A DNA stretch of 64,000 bases from Acidobacteriaceae bacterium TAA 166 (GTDB taxonomy: Bacteria > Acidobacteriota > Terriglobia > Terriglobales > Acidobacteriaceae): assembly GCA_000421065.1 (NCBI GenBank), contig ATWD01000003.1, forward strand, positions 248,001 through 312,000. Direction: 5' to 3'. Below, piece after piece: positions 45,986-54,504 of the stretch. The translations under genes were made by a program, and so were the position numbers. The notes under the pieces are model-generated. The model ran no database searches, was not told the origin of the DNA, and saw nothing but the letters and a program-made list of their open reading frames with translations. The first letter of the stretch is position 1; every line of letters starts with the position of its first letter.

Positions 45986-46611
45986 ACGATAAGGCGACTA
46001 TACGAATAATGACGGTGGACGACCATCCGATTGCGCTGGGAGGAATTGCTTACGCGCTACAGGAGGAGTTCGATATCCAGATAGTCGCTGAAGGCTGTAC
46101 AGGGGCCGAAGCGATTCGGCTCTATCCATTGCATAGGCCGGACGTTACTCTGATCGATCTGCGCCTGCCAGATATGAGCGGCATCATCGCAATGGGAGAA
46201 ATTCTCAAGTCTTTCCCAGAGGGAAAGTTCATTGTGCTGACAACCTACCACGGTGACGTGCCGGCAAAGAGGGCGTATCAAGCCGGTGCTCTGGGATATC
46301 TTTTCAAAAGCATGCTCAGCAAGGATCTGGTGCAGACGATTCGACGGGTTTACTCCGGAGAGTGTGTAGTGCTTCCGGAGGTAGCCTCAAGGATCGAGCA
46401 ATACGCATCCGCACCAGATCTCACGGAGCGGGAGATCGCAGTGCTTCGGCTTGTGGCAGCGGGAAACTCCAATAAAGTCGTCGCAGCCCACCTCAACGTT
46501 TCGGCCGAGACAGTGAAGGGGCACATGAAACTCATCCTAGGGAAACTCCGAGCAGGTGATCGGACTCATGCGGTCACACTCGCGCAACAACGGGGATTTC
46601 TTGCGGAATGA
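45982..46611 (+). CDS. NarL/FixJ family response regulator
   Basis: 209 residues. Receiver domain with acidic pair (TVDDHPIA, D13-D14), phospho-acceptor D59 (LIDLRLPDMSG) and conserved Lys in YLFKSM. The C-terminal LuxR-type HTH is DLTEREIAVLRLVAAGNSNK followed by AHLNVSAETVKGHMKLILGK. The start is TTG at 45982, overlapping the kinase stop by 4 bases with GGGGAGG upstream, so kinase and regulator form one translationally coupled two-component system. Its targets are not evident from adjacency, since the next gene is convergent. Confidence 0.94.
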   Translation: MNDKATIRIMTVDDHPIALGGIAYALQEEFDIQIVAEGCTGAEAIRLYPLHRPDVTLIDLRLPDMSGIIAMGEILKSFPEGKFIVLTTYHGDVPAKRAYQAGALGYLFKSMLSKDLVQTIRRVYSGECVVLPEVASRIEQYASAPDLTEREIAVLRLVAAGNSNKVVAAHLNVSAETVKGHMKLILGKLRAGDRTHAVTLAQQRGFLAE

Positions 46612-46724
46612 TCGCGGTCTACCGGCACGCGCAAAAGGCATGCTGGGCGTTCAGAGAGATGCAAGGGCCAATAGAAGCCACACATTCCTTCAAACACCCA
46701 GGCCATAGCTCACACCAACGGCTA

Positions 46725-47699
46725 TCAGTTCACAATTTCGAACTCTTCGGTTGCGATGGAAATGGGCTGCGTCCTTCGCTCGTGCACGTGAGCAGCAGGG
46801 GTGCGGTTAATCAAGAGACTGAGCAACTCTGGCCGGCTGTAATGGCCGACAGCATCCATCAGGCGTTTACGCTTGTCGATCAATTGAAAGTCCAGGTCGG
46901 CAATGACCACACCCTCGCCAGAGCGAAGAGGTTCCCCTAGCAATTCGCCGTCTGGGGTGACAATTGTCGTGAAGCATCCGCTCGATATTGGTTCGAGTTC
47001 GCAGCCGGTGTCCTTCATAATCTGCGCTTGTTGATCAGCATCCAGCCAGGCGGTCGCGTTGACAACAAAGCAGGCGGATTCAAGCGCGTGCTGGCGAATG
47101 TTGACCTGTATCTGCTCGGAGAAGAGATCGCCCGCAAAGGACCCAGGGTACATCCCCGCGTGAATCTGTTCTCCATCAGCAATCAACGCATACCGGGCCA
47201 AAGGGTTGTAGTGTTCCCAGCATGCGAGCGAGCCAATGCGCCCAACGGCGGTATCGACGGCACGCAGCCCGGAGCCATCACCTTGCCCCCAAACCATCCG
47301 CTCATGGTAGGTCGGCGAAATCTTACGACGATGCTGCACCAGACGACCGTCAGCGTCGAACAGCAATTGCGTGTTGTAAATCGTGCCGCCGTCGCGCTCG
47401 TTGACTCCAATGGACGCGACCATTCCTGCTTGCTTGCAAGCTTCGCCGATGGCCTCAGTTGTTGCCGACGGAACGATAACGGATTGTTCGAGCAATTTGT
47501 AGTGCTCTCTACCCATCTTGTAAGGAGACTGGACGAAGGAGAAGTAAGGATAATTCGGCACTACCGTTTCAGGAAAGACGACGTACTGCACTCCCTGACG
47601 GCCGAGGTCAATGATCTGTTTGCAAATCTTCTCCACGGTACCTTCGCGGCTATAGAGAACAGGGCTGAGTTGCACGGCTGCTGCCTTGATGATCCTCAT
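46725..47699 (-). CDS. Nitrilase (aliphatic nitrilase/cyanide-type branch)
   Basis: 324 residues from the ATG at 47699; a GTG at 47714 is possible. The catalytic triad is E44 (FPETVVPNYPYF), K126 (RRKISPTYHERMVWGQGDG) and C160 (LACWEHYNPL). A conserved AGMYPGSF segment follows. These match true nitrilases, which turn nitriles into the acid and ammonia, rather than amidases or carbamoylases. The exact substrate, nitrile or cyanide, is not known. It stands at the left edge of the detoxification-like region, convergent with the two-component system. Confidence 0.9.
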   Translation of the reverse strand: MRIIKAAAVQLSPVLYSREGTVEKICKQIIDLGRQGVQYVVFPETVVPNYPYFSFVQSPYKMGREHYKLLEQSVIVPSATTEAIGEACKQAGMVASIGVNERDGGTIYNTQLLFDADGRLVQHRRKISPTYHERMVWGQGDGSGLRAVDTAVGRIGSLACWEHYNPLARYALIADGEQIHAGMYPGSFAGDLFSEQIQVNIRQHALESACFVVNATAWLDADQQAQIMKDTGCELEPISSGCFTTIVTPDGELLGEPLRSGEGVVIADLDFQLIDKRKRLMDAVGHYSRPELLSLLINRTPAAHVHERRTQPISIATEEFEIVN

Positions 47700-48158
47700 T
47701 GTCGGTATCCTCACTCAATACGGTTTGAAATCACATTGTTGATTCCGCCCGCGGCTAAGTGGGGGGAACTTCTTGATTCGGAGAAAACGCTCCAGAACCT
47801 GTCGCAACGGATCAATCGTTACTCGGAACGATCACACGCGCGATAGGCAGTCTCCGAATTGATCAGGTTCGTTCATGAACCTTCACCCATTGAGACTAGA
47901 ACCAAGCGGCTGCCGGGTCTTCACGGAAGAGCGCGCCGTTTGGTCAGAACGGCTGAATATTGCGGAAGGTCACCGAGGCAAGATGGTCATTGCAGGATTG
48001 AGCAAAAAATGCCAAATTAGAGCTTTTTCGACAAAGAGACCCTGCTCTGCTTTCCGTAGTGTCAACGATGATGACGTCTCCGATGGATATTGGTCGCTGG
48101 TTGAAGCTGACTCAGATTCGCACTTCGGGCTATCAGGCGGAGCTATACGGGGTTCTTT
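47700..48158. other. Divergent intergenic region, mostly empty
   Basis: About 460 bases between the nitrilase (leftward) and a small exported protein (rightward). ATCGTT at 47815-47820 and AACGAT at 47827-47832 form a short palindrome that could bind a regulator. Small open frames from about 47875 have no recognisable content. Confidence 0.35.
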
Positions 48159-48569
48159 ATGTTGAAGCTGTATCGCAATATCGCGGCCATGATTGCACTG
48201 CTGCCACTCCCATCATTCGCCCAGTCTCCAGCAGCAAGAGCTCAAACTCCTGTACCGACGACTCACGTTCTTGCCATTGGTCACTTCACAAGACCCCTCA
48301 CATTGCAAGAGGCGAACTCAATCCTGCCGCATGAAGTACCCGACACACTGCGCCTCATTCTGGACGGCAAGATCGATCAAGGGTGGGTTCGCCAGGATCA
48401 CAACGGCGTCGTCTTCTTAATGAACGTCACGACCATAGAAGAGGCTCATGCATTGCTTGAGAAGCTTCCGCTCGGCCAGGCAAAGCTGATGGAGTTCGAT
48501 CTCGTGCCCGTCGGACCATTAGGCCCGCTCCGTATTTTGCTAACCGACACACCGCCCGCGACGAAGTAA
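48159..48569 (+). CDS. Exported small alpha/beta-barrel-like protein (muconolactone isomerase/YCII-like)
   Basis: 136 residues with a signal peptide (MLKLYRNIAAMIALLPLPSFAQ). The mature part is one compact domain: LAIGHFTRPLTLQEANSILP, then ILDGKIDQGWVRQDHNGVVF, then EEAHALLEKLPLGQAKL. It is a clear homologue of the next gene. The pattern resembles the muconolactone delta-isomerase-like/YCII dimeric ferredoxin-like barrel group, but this is a tentative family call. An exported member is unusual. No enzymatic residue can be named. Confidence 0.7.
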   Translation: MLKLYRNIAAMIALLPLPSFAQSPAARAQTPVPTTHVLAIGHFTRPLTLQEANSILPHEVPDTLRLILDGKIDQGWVRQDHNGVVFLMNVTTIEEAHALLEKLPLGQAKLMEFDLVPVGPLGPLRILLTDTPPATK

Positions 48570-48698
48570 ATCTCGATGCGTGCGATGTCGGTCGGCTCAT
48601 AAAAGACGTGCGGGTGACTGACGCAAGTCTCAACAACCACCGTGTACCAAAAGATCTTTACATTTCTATGTTTGTCCACAACCCCCAAGGAGAATCAG

Positions 48699-49025
48699 AT
48701 GTCCGCTTCCGACAAGTCAAAGTACCTGGCGATTGGTACATTCACCGAAGGTGCCACCCCCGAACAACTCAACCCATTCATGTCGCAAGAAGTTCCAGCC
48801 ACCTTGAAGTTGTACGTTGACGGTAAGATGGACCAGTTCTGGCTTCGCCACGATGGGAAGGGCGTCGTGTTTGTCATGACCACGGAGACTGCCGAGGAGG
48901 CCGATGCGCTGCTCAAGGCGCTCCCCCTGGGTCAGGCAGACCTACTGCATTTTGAACTGATCCCAATTGGAACGCTCACCGCTTTTGGGGTCCTCCTGGG
49001 CGATAAGTTTTCAGTTGGCAAGTAG
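48699..49025 (+). CDS. Small alpha/beta-barrel-like protein, cytoplasmic paralogue
   Basis: 108 residues from the ATG at 48699 with an ideal AGGAG upstream; the frame extends to 48642 without support. It matches the mature part of the preceding protein over its whole length (LAIGTFTEGATPEQLNPF; LYVDGKMDQFWLRHDGKGVV; ALLKALPLGQADLLHF), so the pair arose by duplication. It lacks a signal peptide. The fold is probably a dimeric alpha/beta barrel. A GC-rich hairpin follows. Confidence 0.75.
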   Translation: MSASDKSKYLAIGTFTEGATPEQLNPFMSQEVPATLKLYVDGKMDQFWLRHDGKGVVFVMTTETAEEADALLKALPLGQADLLHFELIPIGTLTAFGVLLGDKFSVGK

Positions 49026-49047
49026 CCAATAGTCTCGAAGAGCTACT

Positions 49048-49075
49048 GCAGCCGTCTCCAGTGGGAGGCGGCTGC
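49048..49075 (+). terminator. GC-rich hairpin after the small paralogue pair
   Basis: GCAGCCGTCTCC at 49048-49059 pairs with GGAGGCGGCTGC at 49064-49075 with one G-T wobble and a 4-base loop. It starts 22 bases after the stop. No long T run follows, so termination may be partial. Confidence 0.55.
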
Positions 49076-49219
49076 GGGCTGTTATGCGAAGTTTTGCGCT
49101 TGATCTCTGACTACGCCAGCGGTGGAGAGCATGGGATGGGTGCGCACATAGTGTTGAGCTGAATAGCGCAAATCCACAGGACATTGACGTCGCGCTTAGG
49201 TTTCCGCGAAAGATTAGCT

Positions 49220-50098
49220 CTAAGCAAAAAGCGTCCTGTTCTTCTCGATAAACTCGCGCATCCCGATTGGCTTTCTTCCCGTGATATTTTCGACCCAATC
49301 ATTTGTTCCCGAAAACACTCCGTCGCGACAATCCTGAGCCACAGACGAAATGTGCTGCAGGTTGAAGTCGTTAGCCCCGACCATTCTCTCCCACATCGGC
49401 ATAAAGTCCTCGATCTCAAGGGCATCGTAGGTAATCTTTCTGCCGAGGACGTCGGTAAGAATATCGGCTACTTCGTATTCGGAAAGTTCCACTGGGCCAT
49501 AAAGAGGGTAAGTCTGCCCGGCGTGCTTTGTAGGGTTATTTAAGATAGCGGCTATAACGCGACCCTGATCCTCAGCTGCGATCGGTGCGTAACGCGCGTC
49601 ACCAAACGGGAGAGGCAGGACGCTGGTTCTGCGAATTGTCTCGGCAAAATAGATCAACCATTCGGCAAAGAAGGTGGGCCGCAAGTGAGTGACCGGAATG
49701 CCTGACCGATCGAGGAGACGTTCCGAGATCCAGTGATTTCGGGCCGCATGGCTCTTGGAGATTCTGCGGGCCGATATCTGCGACATATTCACGATCGCGC
49801 GGAGACCATGCTCCAGGGCCGCCTGAGCGAAGAAGGCTGTTGACTCCACAATCCCTGGAATTTGAATCGGATAACAGAAATAAGCTTCCGTGATGTCTTC
49901 TAGCGCAGCATCCAGGACCGCAAAGTCAGAGAGGTCGCCTTCGATGATCTCCACGCCCTCGGCCCGAAGTTGCTCTGATCGAGCGTCAATTTGATGAACC
50001 AGTGCCCGCACCGGAATCTTGAGATCAAGAAGAGTCGCAATGGCGTTTCTGCCCGTGGCTCCCGTCGCTGCCGTGATCAATACATTTTTATCTGCCAC
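49220..50098 (-). CDS. NmrA-like NAD(P)H-binding reductase (copy 1)
   Basis: 292 residues starting at GTG 50098 with GAGGAAA upstream. The Rossmann motif is ITAATGATGRNA. Further family segments are EAYFCYPIQIPG, NMSQISARRISKSHAARNHW, GIPVTHLRPTFFAEWL and EDQGRVIAAIL. It belongs with NmrA/QOR2-like atypical SDRs, which bind NAD(P)(H) and act as quinone reductases or redox sensors; which of these applies here is unknown. A second copy lies at 56809-57708 on the other strand with the same landmarks. A divergent alpha/beta hydrolase gene is not present; the hydrolase at 50247 lies upstream in the same direction. Confidence 0.88.
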   Translation of the reverse strand: MADKNVLITAATGATGRNAIATLLDLKIPVRALVHQIDARSEQLRAEGVEIIEGDLSDFAVLDAALEDITEAYFCYPIQIPGIVESTAFFAQAALEHGLRAIVNMSQISARRISKSHAARNHWISERLLDRSGIPVTHLRPTFFAEWLIYFAETIRRTSVLPLPFGDARYAPIAAEDQGRVIAAILNNPTKHAGQTYPLYGPVELSEYEVADILTDVLGRKITYDALEIEDFMPMWERMVGANDFNLQHISSVAQDCRDGVFSGTNDWVENITGRKPIGMREFIEKNRTLFA

Positions 50099-50246
50099 TT
50101 CATTTTCCTCTTTTGGTTAGAAACTGATTGCTAAGTATTCCGATCATCTTCTCGACTGCGTGCCGAGGTACCGCAAGATGAACTGTGAGGCACTGCCGCG
50201 GTGAGAAGGGGGCATTGAACCTTCGAGCATGAGGCTCTGACGAACT

Positions 50247-51149
50247 CTAAGCCAGAAGATAGCTGCCGACCTCTTCAGGAAGGTCAAGCTGTGGCCAGTG
50301 CCCAGCGTCCAGGATGTGCAACGATGCTCCCTCGATATGGGCCGCGAGATCCTCAGCAACACCTGTGTCGAGGTACGCGTCACCCTTGCCCCAGATGATG
50401 GTGCTCGGAAAAGGGAGGTCTTTCAGGCGTGGCAAATGCTTATCGTTTAGCTCGATTTGCGCTCGGACGCTTACAGCGAGAGCAGCGAAAGCGGGTCCTG
50501 CACTTGGCTGTTGGGCGAAATTATCGTTGATGAGCGGAGCCAGTACGGCGTCAACCATATCGATCTGAGCTTCCGAGGCGTTAATCTTGAATTGGCTCTG
50601 CTGGAAGGTTAAGAGAAATGCCATCTGTTTCGGATCTGTCGCAATCGCCACGGCGAGCGCCCTCAGATCAGGAACCGCAAAGAGCTCAACCAACTCTGGA
50701 AGCCGCAGCGTAGGCGCATTTCCATAGAAAGTATTCAGAAGGCACAGCTTACTAACGCGCTGTGGATTGGACAGGGAGTAGTCAATCGCGGAGATTCCGC
50801 CGGCGTCATGGCCGACGGGCACGATTTGGCCGAGCTTTAGGAACTCGACCACTGCTCCCAGGTCGCCGAGCTGCTGCTCGAAGCTGTAGCCGTAACTGGA
50901 TGGCTTGTCCGATGCGCCGAAGCCCAGGAAGTCAAAGGCTACGACACGGCGCCCCGCATCGACCAGGATCGGAATCAGCCGATCATAGATGTGAAGATTG
51001 TCGGGAAATCCATGCATCAGCACAAAAGCAGGCCCCGTACCGGGATACTCCCGCACATAGAGCTTGCTTCCTTCTCTGGGAACCCGATGTTCCACAAACG
51101 ATGGTGCAGGCTGCAACGCTGGGTTCTGGAGCACGCTATTTTCTGTCAT
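50247..51149 (-). CDS. Alpha/beta hydrolase with Asp nucleophile (epoxide hydrolase/dehalogenase-like)
   Basis: 300 residues from the ATG at 51149, preceded by TGAGGAA; the frame extends to 51329 but without support. The oxyanion loop is HGFPDN (about 46-51). The nucleophile elbow is VGHDAGG with D115, not Ser, as in epoxide hydrolases and haloalkane dehalogenases. The catalytic His is in DAGHWPQLDLPE near the C-terminus. A cap region lies between about 140 and 230. The reaction is expected to be hydrolysis of epoxide, halide or a related strained bond. Same strand as the NmrA-like gene 148 bases on; its neighbours suggest xenobiotic handling. Confidence 0.88.
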   Translation of the reverse strand: MTENSVLQNPALQPAPSFVEHRVPREGSKLYVREYPGTGPAFVLMHGFPDNLHIYDRLIPILVDAGRRVVAFDFLGFGASDKPSSYGYSFEQQLGDLGAVVEFLKLGQIVPVGHDAGGISAIDYSLSNPQRVSKLCLLNTFYGNAPTLRLPELVELFAVPDLRALAVAIATDPKQMAFLLTFQQSQFKINASEAQIDMVDAVLAPLINDNFAQQPSAGPAFAALAVSVRAQIELNDKHLPRLKDLPFPSTIIWGKGDAYLDTGVAEDLAAHIEGASLHILDAGHWPQLDLPEEVGSYLLA

Positions 51150-51421
51150 ACATTCCTCAAGGTGAGCATGGGTTCGGACTACTCCGTGATCGTCTGAAAG
51201 AGACAGCAGGATCGAAGAGATCCAGCCGTCAGATAGTGTTTGCCACTTGACGATAGGAGGCCACGCAGACAAAGTCTTCCCAGAAAAGCGCCTGTTTTGA
51301 TCGAAAAGGCTCAATACGTCTCTGGACATCGTCTCTGTGCCCTATGTTTGTTTGGGGCGTGAAATGCGAAACGATGGCTTTTTTGTCAAAGATGCCTTCT
51401 GGCAGGCGCTCGTAGTCTCGA

Positions 51422-53017
51422 ATGATGACACAGTCGGATTATGTTCGGCTGCCCAGCCCTGGCGGTGCCTCAGGGCCTCAGGTCAGCCGCGCTGCTACCG
51501 CCGCTGCGCTGACGTTGGCCAGTGCGGCGGAAACCTGGACTACATCCGGCGTGAGCCTGTCGCTGACAGATTTGACCGGAACCCTCAGCGCTTCTTCCGA
51601 CGAAGCGACTTGGGTTCTCACTGTCTACATGTCGGCGTTCGCGATTTCGGTTGCGCTATCCCATCGTCTCTCCGTTCGATTCGGCAATCGGCGCTACCTG
51701 GGTGTCTGCGCGGCACTTTATGCGCTGTCGTCCATAGGATGCGCGCTTAGTCCGGGTCTCGCCGTGTTCTTGTTCTTTCGGGCGATAGAAGGCTTCGCAG
51801 GAGGAGTGTTTCTGGTCCGCGCTTTCGTCTTCTTCACCCAACAGTTTGAGCCCTCCGTCCGGGCGAAGCCCCTGATCGGCTACGCCATTGTTTACTTCTT
51901 TCTCGGCCGGTTCTTATCCCCGATTGTTTGTGGTTGGTTGGCAGACATCGCTTCATGGAGAATGCTGTTTGTTCTCCCATCTATGCTGATGCTCGTTGCT
52001 GCAGTCCTGTTCAGCCGCTACTCGGCGGATCACTGGATGGAGGAAGATGCCGGGGAACCTCTGGACTACGCCGGCATTATGTTTCTTGTCTTCGGGGCAG
52101 CGTGCCTGCAAACGGTGTTGAGCCGCGGAGAAGTGGATGGCTGGTTCGAGTCTTCCGCGCTCCTTGCGATCACTCTGGCTGGCATAGGGGGCAATGTCTT
52201 ATTTGTCCTGTGGCAGCTTTCTCCTCGGAATCAATATCCCCTGCTTGATCTCTTCGTCTTTCGACATGCGACAGCTCGCGCTGCCGCCGTATTAGGGTTC
52301 TTGATTGGTGTCTTGCTCGCTGGAAGCCTGTATGTAATCCCGCAGTACTTGCGGAGCATAGAGACTCACTCGGCGCTCCAAACTGGCGTCCTACTCAGTA
52401 TCGGGGGAACAGCGGCGGTGTTGGTGCTGTGCGGCTTCCGCCCAGTTGTTCTACTGTTTGCAAAGATTGGTGGCGGGGGAGTCCTTTTATTCTCCCTGTT
52501 CGTGGAAATAGCCTCTCAACTGCTCTTCGCGCATTATCTGACTCCGGATACACCTGATCGCTTTCTGTGGCTTCCTTTGGCGCTGAATGGTGTATTCATC
52601 GCGCTTTCGGTGCCCACTCTGGGAATCGTCGCATTCGCGAACATCGAGAACGATCAAGCTTCTAACGCGCGGGCTATGTATTACGGGTGTCGACAGTTCG
52701 GCGCTTCTATCGGCGTTACCTGTGCGGCAGTGCTCATAGATCGGCGAATGTCGCTACACTCCTCGCGTCTCCTCGACGCCTTTGCTAATCGGGATAGTTC
52801 CATTCTCGGTACAGCGGCGGTCATGACCGATAGAGCGCTTGCGGGAGCGATTCGTAGGCAGAGTTCCGTGCTCAGCTATGCGGATGTGTTCTACGCGATG
52901 ACGGTGGTGGCGGTTGTCACGCTGTTTTTCGTGCCGCTTCTCCCTCCTGTTGCGTACGCTTCCGGGGAGCCGGCCGTGGAACCATCGCCAAGCCAGTCTC
53001 TAGGAGCCACCGGATGA
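51422..53017 (+). CDS. MFS drug efflux transporter, DHA2 (EmrB-like, 14 helices)
   Basis: 531 residues. About 14 hydrophobic segments. Motif A-like segment LSHRLSVRFGNRRYLGVCAA and motif C-like segment LIGYAIVYFFLGRFLSPIVC are seen; the DHA2 pattern ATWVLTVYMSAFAISVALS is clear. This inner-membrane proton-coupled exporter works with the next two genes. Its stop overlaps the TolC start (ATGA at 53014). The gene diverges from the alpha/beta hydrolase over about 270 bases, a likely shared control region. Confidence 0.92.
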   Translation: MMTQSDYVRLPSPGGASGPQVSRAATAAALTLASAAETWTTSGVSLSLTDLTGTLSASSDEATWVLTVYMSAFAISVALSHRLSVRFGNRRYLGVCAALYALSSIGCALSPGLAVFLFFRAIEGFAGGVFLVRAFVFFTQQFEPSVRAKPLIGYAIVYFFLGRFLSPIVCGWLADIASWRMLFVLPSMLMLVAAVLFSRYSADHWMEEDAGEPLDYAGIMFLVFGAACLQTVLSRGEVDGWFESSALLAITLAGIGGNVLFVLWQLSPRNQYPLLDLFVFRHATARAAAVLGFLIGVLLAGSLYVIPQYLRSIETHSALQTGVLLSIGGTAAVLVLCGFRPVVLLFAKIGGGGVLLFSLFVEIASQLLFAHYLTPDTPDRFLWLPLALNGVFIALSVPTLGIVAFANIENDQASNARAMYYGCRQFGASIGVTCAAVLIDRRMSLHSSRLLDAFANRDSSILGTAAVMTDRALAGAIRRQSSVLSYADVFYAMTVVAVVTLFFVPLLPPVAYASGEPAVEPSPSQSLGATG

Positions 53018-54504
53018 AACATACACAGCGGTCTCGATCTGCGCGGTGCTATTTGTTCCTGCTGGTGCTCCTGGCCTCGATGTTCAGTGATGCCCAAAGC
53101 ACAGGCAACACCAGTCCCGCGGCAAACTCCGTCAGTACGCCGCGACCCTTTGACCCTGGGCAGAACACGACAAATCCCAGCGCGTTTGCTGTCCAGACAC
53201 AGAACCCTTTTCTCGGGAGTGTTCCAACTGGTGCTCTCGTCCCCGGAGTCATGCCCCTTTCCCTCCGGGCGGCTGTCGATATGGCGCTCCGTGCCAACCT
53301 TGGATACATCGACTCTGAGCAGGAACACGCGCAATCGAGAGCTGCAAGAATTCGAGCACTCTCAGTGTTACTTCCACAACTCGTGGTCGAATCGACCGAG
53401 GAGTACAGGAATCTCGTCATGGATAGCCTGGGAACGCCGAAGCTTGGTGTTCCTCACGTCGTTCAAGGCTTCAATTACCAAACCGCACACGTTTCGCTGC
53501 ACCAGGACGTCCTGGACGTCCACGCCACGTACGACATCCGGGCAGCAAAGAGCGAGCAAGATGCCAGTCAAGCGTCAATGGCTGATGCGAGAAACATTGT
53601 GGTGCTCGCCGCTGCCAGTTCCTATCTGCTGGTCGCCGCCAGTCAAACGCGTCTCGAAACGGCAAAGGCTCAGTTTGCAACTGCCACGACGACAGATTCA
53701 CTCCTTCGTAATAGGGTAAGCCACGAGCTCTCTCCTGAAATTGACGAGATGCGCGCTCGTGTCGCCATGCGCTCGGCAGAGCTCCGCGTGACGATTGCTG
53801 CGACAGTTCTCCAGAAGGACAAATTGGCCCTGACGCGCATCATCGGCCTGCCGATTGAGCAACAGTTCGTCTTGACGGATGAGCTGACGTACAAGGATTC
53901 TCCTGCAAGTCTTCTTCCGGAACTCTTGCTTCAGGCGACAGAGAGGAGGCAAGACCTGAAGGCTGCCAAGGCCCGTCTCCAGTCGGCGGAGCAGGCCGTG
54001 AAGGCTGAGCAGGCTCAACGGCTGCCCACCGTGGACGTGCGGGCGAATGCGGGCGAGACTGGCATCACGTACGGTCATCCCATTCGAGACTATGAAGTCG
54101 AGGGCAGGATTTCGCTCCCGATCTTCACTGGAAGACGTATTGAATCTGACATCCTGAGCGCAAAGGCAGTGCTTGCTCGACGAAGAGCGGAATTCGCCGA
54201 CACACAAGCGCGAGCAGCTTTTGATGTGCGTACCGCACTTCTCGATCTTGCCGCAGCGAATACAAGTGTCGAGGTCTCTGTGGAGAATCAGGCGCTCGCA
54301 AAAGAAGGCCTGCGACAGGCGAAGGATCGATTCGAGGTGGGTGTCTCGAATACCGTCGACCTGATTCAAGCGCAGCAGGCTGTAGCTGAGGCGGAAGACA
54401 ATCGCATCGCAAGCGTCTATGCCCATCAACTCGCCAAACTCCTGCTCATTCGAGCAACCGGAACCGCCGAACAGGACTACATCAACTATCTTGGAGTCCG
54501 CTAA
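53014..54504 (+). CDS. TolC-family outer membrane efflux channel
   Basis: 496 residues with a signal peptide (YLFLLVLLASMFSDAQS). Two outer-membrane efflux repeats with long helices: the first around LSLRAAVDMALRANLGYIDS, the second around EVSVENQALAKEGLRQAKDR and SNTVDLIQAQQAVAEAEDNR. This is the trimeric channel-tunnel of a tripartite pump. Its start overlaps the MFS stop by 4 bases and its stop shares bases with the next start (TAATG), so all three genes are translationally coupled. Confidence 0.93.
   Translation: MKHTQRSRSARCYLFLLVLLASMFSDAQSTGNTSPAANSVSTPRPFDPGQNTTNPSAFAVQTQNPFLGSVPTGALVPGVMPLSLRAAVDMALRANLGYIDSEQEHAQSRAARIRALSVLLPQLVVESTEEYRNLVMDSLGTPKLGVPHVVQGFNYQTAHVSLHQDVLDVHATYDIRAAKSEQDASQASMADARNIVVLAAASSYLLVAASQTRLETAKAQFATATTTDSLLRNRVSHELSPEIDEMRARVAMRSAELRVTIAATVLQKDKLALTRIIGLPIEQQFVLTDELTYKDSPASLLPELLLQATERRQDLKAAKARLQSAEQAVKAEQAQRLPTVDVRANAGETGITYGHPIRDYEVEGRISLPIFTGRRIESDILSAKAVLARRRAEFADTQARAAFDVRTALLDLAAANTSVEVSVENQALAKEGLRQAKDRFEVGVSNTVDLIQAQQAVAEAEDNRIASVYAHQLAKLLLIRATGTAEQDYINYLGVR

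Noticed and set aside
46608..46940. Open frame of about 110 codons on the plus strand after the response regulator
   Set aside because: It overlaps most of the 3' part of the nitrilase gene on the other strand, has no recognisable family and no good ribosome site.
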